This document shows positions 16,082 to 22,899 of a stretch of DNA of 58,511 nt, one piece after another. Source of the stretch: an uncultured Elusimicrobium sp. (GTDB lineage Bacteria > Elusimicrobiota > Elusimicrobia > Elusimicrobiales > Elusimicrobiaceae). Location of the stretch: contig CADAFA010000001.1 in the NCBI GenBank assembly GCA_902787065.1, forward strand, positions 1-58,511, in the 5' to 3' direction. Under the pieces are notes generated by a model. That model saw only the letters and a list, made by a program, of their open reading frames with translations. It had not been told where the DNA came from and made no database searches. Every line of letters starts with the position of its first letter. The first letter of the stretch is position 1. The position numbers and the translations under genes were made by a program.

Positions 16082-17989
16082 TTACCGTTTTTCTTGCAAA
16101 TTAATATCTTCGGCTTTCAGAAGTGTTTCTTCCAAATTCTTGCGGCGGCTTTCCATCTGCAGGGGAATATTTTTTTGCGCCCATTTTGGATTTTCAAAAT
16201 ATAAAACACCTTCGGCAATACTTGAAGCAAGCAAATCAATAAAACGCTGGCGCTTTAAAAGTTCTTCCTGCCAAGGTACCATCATGTATAAACTTTCAAT
16301 AAGCAAAGCCGGCACTTGCGGCATACCGCGAACTACGGCAAAATCTGCCTGCAAATACCCGTTATCCGGAAGGCCGATATTTTTTGCAAAACTTTTCTCC
16401 ATCGCTTTTGCGAGCGGTATACCTTGCTGATAATAGTAATAAAAAGAAAACCCAAGTTCGCGCTTAAGTGGATTAATAGTATCAGGCAAAGCATTTAAAT
16501 GCAAACTTAAAAATAAATCAGGTTCCAATAAAGAGGCGCGGTAAGTCCTGTCACTTAAACCTAGCGTTTCTTTTTTATCTTTTGTAAGGAAAACCAAAGC
16601 CCCGTATTTTTCAAGTTCACGTTTTACGGCAAGGGCAATTTTATAATTCATTTCATATTCAAGCAAACCGCTGGGCCCAACAGCACCGTCATAAGGTACT
16701 ATTCTTTTTGGGGAGTGGCCCGGATCCAAAACAACACGTAAATTTTTAAGCGGCTGCTTATTCGTAAACTTAAAATCGCGGGAAGTGAAAAGTTCAAAAA
16801 TCAAATTATTTTCTTCGTACTTATAGTTAAAACCGCGCAAGCGTTTACCACTTTGAAAGCGTGCGGTAATTTTTTTAGTAGTAGGTGATACAACCCCATA
16901 ATCAAGCCCATTAACAAGTTTTGTTTTTACATTTGTGTTAAAGGTATTTATCGCTTGAGTGTTATATAAAATTATGCTAAAAGACTGGTCTGTTTGAGAA
17001 GTAGCAAAACTTACACGCTCCGTATTTTTTATAATTATTTTTGTTTTATTCCCATCTTCTTCCGCAACAACTTGCCAGACTATATTATTGGGAAGATTAA
17101 TCTTTTTTTGCGTATTAAGCAAAGTTTGGTCCAGGTAACCTATTTTGTTGCCATCTAAGATAACTTTATAAAAACCCTCAATTTCCCCTTCAGTTAGGAC
17201 GGTGTTAAAAATACGGGTTTGATAATCATAACCGCCACTATTGTTTGGTTGTAGACGCAAACGTAAATTTTGACCGCGCACTTTTGCGGGTTTTAAAATT
17301 TCTGTTTCAGGTAAAATTTTTAACTTACCCTCAGCGGAAATTTTATCTTTATATTTCCCGCCGTAAGTATAAATACGGTAAACAGGTTTTTTGGCATTTC
17401 TTAGGATTTTACCTTCGCCTAAAATTACAGTCTTTTTATATATGTTTGGGTTTAAAACATCTTCGTTTAATTCCATTTCATTAAAAAGCGGAGGCAGGGA
17501 AACCGTAACTTTATGGTAAGGGCTTGCTTCAACTTGAAAAGTAATTTCAGAAGTATTTGAAAGTTCACTATCCCCTTTGGGGAAAGCACTGCCTTCAAGT
17601 AAACGAGGAGCTTTAAAATAGGCCTCTTTATCAATACCTTGTACTTCAACTTTACGGACTGCTTGGTAAGTTTTTTCACCATCGGAATATTCAAGAACAA
17701 GATCATTTGCGCCGGCTTTTACAGGGACATAACCCAAATAAGCACCGGTTGAATATAAATCAATTTTTTGACCGTTTATTGTTAAAAGGCCGGGGCCTAA
17801 AGTTTTCCCGAAAATAAAAATACCTTTTGCGCCTTCGCTTATTTTTGCCCCCTCAGGAGGATATTCAACAGTTATCGGATAAATTTTACCCGGGTGTTTT
17901 TCCCTAACTTCAAGGCTTGGGGCAACGGGTAAAGCAAAAATTTTACCTGCTAAAAATAACAAAAAAAACAAAAAAGGTATTTTATTCAT
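16082..17989 (-). CDS. N-acetylmuramoyl-L-alanine amidase (Amidase_3), exported
   Basis: It cleaves the bond between MurNAc and the stem peptide of peptidoglycan. The signal peptide (about 1-19, ending KIFA) is followed by about 390 residues of beta-rich sequence, probably including an AMIN- or SH3-like envelope-targeting part. The C-terminal catalytic domain runs from about 415: VVLDPGHS (first Zn His), LLEYEMN (Glu) and LFLSLHLNA (second Zn His). The 635-residue length is long for the family because of the N-terminal part. A Lys/Glu-rich tail ends the protein. It is transcribed on its own, just upstream of the pilin on the same strand. Confidence 0.88.
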   Translation of the reverse strand: MNKIPFLFFLLFLAGKIFALPVAPSLEVREKHPGKIYPITVEYPPEGAKISEGAKGIFIFGKTLGPGLLTINGQKIDLYSTGAYLGYVPVKAGANDLVLEYSDGEKTYQAVRKVEVQGIDKEAYFKAPRLLEGSAFPKGDSELSNTSEITFQVEASPYHKVTVSLPPLFNEMELNEDVLNPNIYKKTVILGEGKILRNAKKPVYRIYTYGGKYKDKISAEGKLKILPETEILKPAKVRGQNLRLRLQPNNSGGYDYQTRIFNTVLTEGEIEGFYKVILDGNKIGYLDQTLLNTQKKINLPNNIVWQVVAEEDGNKTKIIIKNTERVSFATSQTDQSFSIILYNTQAINTFNTNVKTKLVNGLDYGVVSPTTKKITARFQSGKRLRGFNYKYEENNLIFELFTSRDFKFTNKQPLKNLRVVLDPGHSPKRIVPYDGAVGPSGLLEYEMNYKIALAVKRELEKYGALVFLTKDKKETLGLSDRTYRASLLEPDLFLSLHLNALPDTINPLKRELGFSFYYYYQQGIPLAKAMEKSFAKNIGLPDNGYLQADFAVVRGMPQVPALLIESLYMMVPWQEELLKRQRFIDLLASSIAEGVLYFENPKWAQKNIPLQMESRRKNLEETLLKAEDINLQEKR

Positions 17990-18014
17990 ACTAATAAAAT
18001 GATAACATAATTAT

Positions 18015-18746
18015 ATGGAATTTGCACGTTCAATCGTTAAAGACCTAAATAAATTATTGCAAATTGACCTAACCCCCGAACAAAACGGCCTTCAAGTTGA
18101 AGGAACAAAGGAAATCAAAAAAATTATTTTTGGGGTTTCGGCCAATATGACCTTATTTGAAGAAGCCGTCAAAAAAGGTGCACAGATGGTTATAGTTCAT
18201 CATGGCTTGCTTTGGGGACATGAGCAAAAAATTACAGGTATTTTTGGGGCGCGTATCAGATTTTTAATAAAAAACGATTTAAATCTTGTTGCCTATCATT
18301 TACCATTAGATAAACATCCTGTCTTGGGCAATAATGCCGGGCTTGCTAAATTGCTGGGTTTAAAAAATTTAAAACCTTTTGGAACTTACAAAGGTTTAAA
18401 AATCGGTTTCAAAGGTACTTTAGCAAAGGCCAAAAGTTTTGAAAATATTTTTAAAATACTCGGCGGTGAAGGTTTGAATTTCGGACCAAAACAAATAAAA
18501 ACGGTTGCCCTAGTCAGCGGGGGCGCCCATGATATGCTTGAAGAAGCTATTCAAGAAAAAGCGGACCTTTATATCTGCGGATCACGTGACGAATACGTAC
18601 AAGAACTTGCAAGAGAAGGTAAAATAAATTTTATAGCGATGGGGCATTATAATTCTGAAAAACTAGGAATTTTGGCGCTTAAAAACTACATAGATAAAAA
18701 GTACAAAGTAAGCACAGAATTTATAGATATTAAAAACCCCTTCTAG
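18015..18746 (+). CDS. Nif3-like dinuclear metal centre protein (GTP cyclohydrolase I type 2 family)
   Basis: Metal ligand motifs are VIVHHGLLWG (His pair), the Asp in HLPLDKHPVLGNN and the late GHYNSEKLG. At 243 residues it is the short form lacking the PII-like insert. Nif3/YbgI proteins form toroidal hexamers. They are annotated as GTP cyclohydrolase type 2, but the cellular role is unsettled. It starts 25 bases from the divergent amidase and is followed 15 bases later by the M20 peptidase. Confidence 0.88.
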   Translation: MEFARSIVKDLNKLLQIDLTPEQNGLQVEGTKEIKKIIFGVSANMTLFEEAVKKGAQMVIVHHGLLWGHEQKITGIFGARIRFLIKNDLNLVAYHLPLDKHPVLGNNAGLAKLLGLKNLKPFGTYKGLKIGFKGTLAKAKSFENIFKILGGEGLNFGPKQIKTVALVSGGAHDMLEEAIQEKADLYICGSRDEYVQELAREGKINFIAMGHYNSEKLGILALKNYIDKKYKVSTEFIDIKNPF

Positions 18747-18761
18747 GAGAATAATTAGTAT

Positions 18762-19994
18762 ATGGAAAAAATGTTTGATAATATAAGCAAAATGAAAGGC
18801 TATGCCTTGGAACTTCAAAAGAATATGACTTGCCGCCCGGCAATTTCCCCAAGTGTAGGCGGGAAGGGCGAATATCAAAAAGCTTTATATCTTGAAGGTG
18901 AATTAAATAAAATTAAATTTGATGAATTATTTCATGTTGATGCCCCAGATACCACTGCAGAAGGTAATATACGCCCCAATATTATTGCAAAATATTACGG
19001 TGAAAATAAAAATAAAACTTTATGGCTTATGGCACACATGGATGTTGTTGCAGCTGGGGATTTGTCTTTATGGAAAACTAACCCCTTTGAACTCGCTTTA
19101 GATAAAGATAAAGATACTATTTACGGCCGCGGTGTTGAAGATAACCAACAGGCAATTGTCGCAGCAATACTAACGGCAAAAACCATCACGGAAAGCGGTA
19201 AACGCCCACCGATAAACTTGGGCCTTATGCTTTTAAGTGATGAAGAAGAAGGTAATGAATATGGCCTTGAATATTTGCTTAAACAAAGGCCTGATGTTTT
19301 TGGAAAAGATGATCTTTTCATAATTCAAGACTGCGGTGATCCGGAAGGCCGTGAAATTGAAATTGCGGAAAAAAACACTTTGTGGTTTAAATTTACAATT
19401 ACAGGCAAACAATGCCATGCTTCCATACCGGACATGGGTATAAATGCTTTTGAAGCTTCGGCGAATTTAGCTGTCCGCTTAACCAAAGGGCTTAGGGAAA
19501 AGTTTAACAAACAAGACCCTTTATTTTCCCCAAATGTAAGCACCTTTGAATTAACAAAAAAGGAAGCAAATGTCCCAAATGTAAATATCATCCCCGGGAC
19601 AGATGTTTTCTATATGGACTGCCGCACCTTTCCCTACTTTTCAAAAGAAGAAGTAATGGAAGAAATTGAAAAGATTTCAAATACCATAGAAAATGACTTT
19701 AAAGTAAAAGTCACTTATGAAAAGGTGATGGATATATCCTCTAAAGCAACCCCACAGGATTCACCTTTAGTAAAAGCTTATGCAGAAGCTGTAAGAGCAG
19801 TAAATAAAGTTGAACCTAAAGTTATCGGTGTAGGCGGAGGAACTTTTGCCGCTGATATCAGAAACTTGGGTTTACCGGCAGTGGTAGGTTCAAAAATGTA
19901 CAGTAACCCCCACGGCCCGAACGAAAGAACGCGTTTGAGTTTTGTACTGGACGATGTTAAATTGCTCGTCTACGTATTAACGCATTTAAAATAA
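18762..19994 (+). CDS. M20 family metallo-dipeptidase/deacylase
   Basis: The zinc-binding features of the ArgE/DapE/PepV superfamily are present: LMAHMDVVAAGD, YGRGVEDNQQA (bridging Asp), the catalytic glutamates in SDEEEGNEYG and a C-terminal His in MYSNPHGPNE. The dimerisation lid is seen as TGKQCHASIPDMGINA. It has 410 residues and no signal peptide, so it is cytoplasmic. The sequence cannot decide between a dipeptidase and an amino-acid or diaminopimelate deacylase; absence of adjacent arginine or lysine genes favours a peptidase. Confidence 0.87.
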   Translation: MEKMFDNISKMKGYALELQKNMTCRPAISPSVGGKGEYQKALYLEGELNKIKFDELFHVDAPDTTAEGNIRPNIIAKYYGENKNKTLWLMAHMDVVAAGDLSLWKTNPFELALDKDKDTIYGRGVEDNQQAIVAAILTAKTITESGKRPPINLGLMLLSDEEEGNEYGLEYLLKQRPDVFGKDDLFIIQDCGDPEGREIEIAEKNTLWFKFTITGKQCHASIPDMGINAFEASANLAVRLTKGLREKFNKQDPLFSPNVSTFELTKKEANVPNVNIIPGTDVFYMDCRTFPYFSKEEVMEEIEKISNTIENDFKVKVTYEKVMDISSKATPQDSPLVKAYAEAVRAVNKVEPKVIGVGGGTFAADIRNLGLPAVVGSKMYSNPHGPNERTRLSFVLDDVKLLVYVLTHLK

Positions 19995-19995
19995 T

Positions 19996-20382
19996 ATGAT
20001 AAAAAATAAGAGCCCCTTTGCCAGGGAAATAGTAGTAACGGTTTTTTTGATTATTTTACTTTCTGTTTTGTGTGTTAAGAAAATTAAAGATTTAAAATTT
20101 CTTGCACAAGAAAGTATCTCACAAAAAAATGAGCAAATTATACGGGAAGCTCTAGCAGTATACCGCGGTGATAACGAAGGCCTTTGCCCTATACACTTAG
20201 AAGCTCTGAAGGGTGACTATTTGGATGTTTTGCCCCCGTATTACTATAAAGGGCAGGCAAGTGATAAGGTCAAAGAAGGTTCAAGCTATCAGGAAATTTT
20301 TGACGGAACGGGCGGATGGCTTTATATCAATAATAAATCTGATAAAGATTATTGCGAAGTATACCCCAATGCGGAAGATTAA
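19996..20382 (+). CDS. GspG/pseudopilin-like protein with non-canonical leader
   Basis: This 128-residue protein has one N-terminal hydrophobic helix (about 10-27, REIVVTVFLIILLSVLCV) after a short basic leader. Its C-terminal DGTGGWLYINN resembles the GspG major pseudopilin ending (GWLYNP). The usual Gly-Phe-Thr-x-x-Glu cleavage site is absent: the leader reads KNKSPFAREIV, with a Glu four or five residues into the would-be mature end. It lies 7 bases before the prepilin peptidase gene, which supports a link to pilus or secretion biogenesis. Whether it is processed is unknown. Confidence 0.6.
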   Translation: MIKNKSPFAREIVVTVFLIILLSVLCVKKIKDLKFLAQESISQKNEQIIREALAVYRGDNEGLCPIHLEALKGDYLDVLPPYYYKGQASDKVKEGSSYQEIFDGTGGWLYINNKSDKDYCEVYPNAED

Positions 20383-20389
20383 TTAGTTT

Positions 20390-21166
20390 ATGGAATCATT
20401 ATTTGTTTATATTTTAAGTCTAATTTTAGGTGCAATGGTAGGCAGTTTTTTGAATGTCTGTATTTATAGAATACCGGAAAATGTTTCGCTTTGGTGGCCA
20501 CCATCAACTTGCCCGAAGTGCAAAACAAGAATCAAATTCTACGACAATATTCCTGTATTAAGTTATTTAATTTTACGCGGCAAATGCAGGAATTGCAAAG
20601 CAGGAATTTCTGCCCAATATCCGCTTATTGAGGCTACAACATCTCTTTTAACCTTATTTGTAGTTTACAAACTCGGTTTAACTTATTGGACGGCAATTAC
20701 CCTGCTTGTGACTTATTCTTTAATAGTTTTATCTATGATAGATTTCAGACTTTATATTATACCGGATAGGTTTTCAATAGGTTTGACTGTTTTAGGGCTT
20801 GTGGTGTTTTTTATTAACCCTGCCTTCAGCGGAAATCTAACGGCAAAATTTTTACAATGTTTGACCGGCGGTGCTGTGGGATTCTTCGGTCTTTGGGGTA
20901 TGGCAATAATAGGCAGTTTGCTATTCAAAAAAGAAGCCATGGGTGGCGGAGATATTAAATTAATTGCAGCCGTAGGCACTTTAACAGGGGTTAGCGGTGT
21001 TATTTCAACTTTAATTATTGCTTCTTTTCTTGGTTTAGTTTATTATGCTGTTTTGTTTATTTTAAAGAAAAACCCTCAAAACAAAACTATCCCTTTCGGA
21101 CCTTTTATAAGTATAGGGCTTTTTATAAATATATTATTCCCCAATAATTTGCTATTATTATATTAA
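20390..21166 (+). CDS. pilD: Prepilin peptidase / N-methyltransferase (A24 family)
   Basis: This polytopic inner-membrane aspartyl protease cuts class III signal peptides and methylates the new N-terminus. Catalytic aspartates are D118 (MIDFRLYIIPD) and D188 (MGGGDIK). The cytoplasmic zinc-binding domain has two CxxC pairs (C41/C44, C66/C69), marking the bifunctional form. The 258 residues with about eight hydrophobic segments are typical. It is the only prepilin peptidase in the window, so it presumably serves all pilins here although it is unlinked to the assembly cluster at 40894-51190. Confidence 0.94.
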   Translation: MESLFVYILSLILGAMVGSFLNVCIYRIPENVSLWWPPSTCPKCKTRIKFYDNIPVLSYLILRGKCRNCKAGISAQYPLIEATTSLLTLFVVYKLGLTYWTAITLLVTYSLIVLSMIDFRLYIIPDRFSIGLTVLGLVVFFINPAFSGNLTAKFLQCLTGGAVGFFGLWGMAIIGSLLFKKEAMGGGDIKLIAAVGTLTGVSGVISTLIIASFLGLVYYAVLFILKKNPQNKTIPFGPFISIGLFINILFPNNLLLLY

Positions 21167-21171
21167 TAGCT

Positions 21172-21969
21172 ATGCGAAAAACATTAATACTGTCTTTAAT
21201 TTTATTTTTAAGTTCCTTCACTTGGGGGCAAAAAGTCCAAGTATTAAGCGGGGTTACACCCCCTAAAAAAAAGGAAATTGCCCTTTATCCGACACCATCA
21301 AAACTTGAAATAGATGATGAAATGTTGCCTACATCAGCTGATTATTACCTCTTTGAAGTTTGTGTTATAGGGCAAGAAGAAATAAAAGTCCCAGTTCAAC
21401 AACAATTGCCTGCACAAAGAAATACAAAAGCAATTCCCCAACAATATAAAATAAAAAATTATAGGCCTATAAGAAGGTGTAAATACTATGAAGGAACAAA
21501 TACCCCTTTAGATAAACGCCGCATGATGACCGCTGCCGCACAAGAAATACATGTACCTAATGGAAGAACCATAGAAATAAATATAAAAGCCTATTTAGGT
21601 AACCCTCATGCTAGTTTTGTCGTTATTGATAAAGCCGCTATGCCTTACACTTTACCTTATGAGGAAATGTCAAAAGGCAGTGTGCTTAAAAAAATTTTAG
21701 CAGGTGAAGATAAAATTGCCAAATTTTACAGTTTTAATTTACCTGCTTCCATATACTTAAATTCTATAGTACAAAAGCGTTTATACAGGAATTTACCAAT
21801 CCGGATAAGTTTTTACGAAGAAACTTTAGGCAACGGGCAAGCCAGAACTTTTATAGTTTTTGTTTTTAATGAAGCTGAAAAATATACTTATAAGCCTGTC
21901 GCAAATGAAATTGTAAGCGACAAAGTTTATGATATCACCCCTGACTTTGCAGTTCAGTATTTAAAATAA
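21172..21969 (+). CDS. Hypothetical exported protein
   Basis: Not recognised. A signal peptide (1-19, ending SSFTWGQ) precedes 245 mainly polar residues without clear motifs. Two Cys (FEVCVIG and RRCKYYEG) could form a disulfide. It starts 5 bases after the prepilin peptidase stop, so it is probably cotranscribed with it and may have an envelope role. A hairpin at 22146-22164 could end its transcript. Confidence 0.65.
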   Translation: MRKTLILSLILFLSSFTWGQKVQVLSGVTPPKKKEIALYPTPSKLEIDDEMLPTSADYYLFEVCVIGQEEIKVPVQQQLPAQRNTKAIPQQYKIKNYRPIRRCKYYEGTNTPLDKRRMMTAAAQEIHVPNGRTIEINIKAYLGNPHASFVVIDKAAMPYTLPYEEMSKGSVLKKILAGEDKIAKFYSFNLPASIYLNSIVQKRLYRNLPIRISFYEETLGNGQARTFIVFVFNEAEKYTYKPVANEIVSDKVYDITPDFAVQYLK

Positions 21970-22225
21970 AATATTTAGTTATTAGGGGCAACCCCTTTAG
22001 CGCTGTTGTTTCTTTAAACAAGAGCAAAGAAAAACATATAAGAGCTTTTATTTATATAGAAGATACCAAATATAAACGGAAGCCCCCCTTATAATCTTTT
22101 CACCCAAAAACAGGAACGTTCCATATTTATAAACAAAATAAATATCCCCCGGCGAAGCCGGGGGTTTTTCATATGCGGGCATAGCCCTATATTACTAGTC
22201 CTCTGCAAATGCAGCCGCAACCGCT

Positions 22226-22684
22226 CTATTTCTTGCGTATCTGCTCTAATCCATCGTAAAACGGTAATACGCTTTCTAGCTTATCTGTCTTTAATTGATT
22301 GCTGATGTAATCTGCTATCTTTTGCGTGTTCTTTCCCACCGTATCCACATAGTAACCTCGACACCAAAAATTTTTATTGCCATATTTGAACTTTAAGTTC
22401 CCAAACTTCTCATACATCATCAAGCTACTCTTTCCTTTTAAATACCCCATAAATCCTGCTACACTTATCTTCGGGGGTATCTTTACTAACATGTGTATAT
22501 GATCGGGACAGGTCTCCGCTTCTAGTATTTGCACCTCTTTCCACTCACATAGTTGCCTTAGTATCCTGCCTATTTCTTTTTGCTTGTCTTTATATAGTAT
22601 TTGTCTTCTGTATTTCGGTGCAAATACTATGTGATACTTGCAATTCCATTTCGTATGTGCTAATTTATTTATATCCTTATCCAT
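22226..22684 (-). CDS. tnpA: IS200/IS605-family transposase TnpA (Y1 HUH)
   Basis: This 152-residue Y1 transposase carries the HUH metal-binding motif DHIHMLV (His62 and His64). The catalytic Tyr is in FWCRGYYVDTVG (about residue 111). It cuts and joins single-stranded DNA at hairpin ends. The N-terminus CKYHIVFAPKYRR is typical. Start 22684 is chosen over an upstream in-frame codon because AAGGAGG sits 10 bases before it. All motif residues appear intact, so the element may be active. The ribosome binding site lies inside a strong predicted hairpin. Confidence 0.92.
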   Translation of the reverse strand: MDKDINKLAHTKWNCKYHIVFAPKYRRQILYKDKQKEIGRILRQLCEWKEVQILEAETCPDHIHMLVKIPPKISVAGFMGYLKGKSSLMMYEKFGNLKFKYGNKNFWCRGYYVDTVGKNTQKIADYISNQLKTDKLESVLPFYDGLEQIRKK

Positions 22685-22693
22685 AGTAAGGAC

Positions 22694-22749
22694 CTCCTTG
22701 TGCTTTAAATTACCTGCTGTCACAGGTAATTTAATTATAGCACAAGGAG
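22694..22749 (-). promoter_or_regulatory. Stem-loop hiding the tnpA ribosome binding site
   Basis: On the tnpA message CTCCTTGTGC (22749-22740) can pair perfectly with GCACAAGGAG (22703-22694), which includes the Shine-Dalgarno sequence. Nested inside is a second 10-bp perfect stem, AAATTACCTG (22732-22723) with CAGGTAATTT (22716-22707). Translation-blocking stems before tnpA are described for IS200. This two-tier hairpin would keep transposase synthesis low. Confidence 0.75.
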
Positions 22750-22825
22750 TTTTCTTGTGTTAGGCATAGGTGGAACCCTTTTATCGACTCCCCGGCGTAG
22801 CCGGGGGTTTATTTTTACAACAAAT

Positions 22826-22856
22826 AAAATCCCCGAGTTTAAAACCCGGGGATTTT
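22826..22856 (-). terminator. Terminator of the giant prepilin gene
   Basis: A 10-bp perfect stem (AAAATCCCCG at 22826-22835, CGGGGATTTT at 22847-22856) lies 44 bases beyond the prepilin stop codon on the minus strand and is followed there by a T-rich stretch. Confidence 0.7.
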
Positions 22857-22899
22857 GACATGTCAGTAATTTGTTTTATCGACCTACGCTATCTGCAAA

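Larger units (their letters stand above)
22146..22807 (-). mobile_element. IS200/IS605-type insertion sequence (tnpA only)
   Basis: The element consists of one HUH transposase gene plus subterminal hairpins. At one side lies CCCCCGGC-GAA-GCCGGGGG (22146-22164), at the other CCCCGGC-GTA-GCCGGGG (22790-22806). IS200/IS605 ends are recognised as single-stranded hairpins and lack inverted repeats or target duplications, so exact termini cannot be fixed by eye; the bounds given are the hairpins. There is no accessory tnpB. The 256 bases between 21970 and the tnpA stop hold nothing else I can name. Confidence 0.6.
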
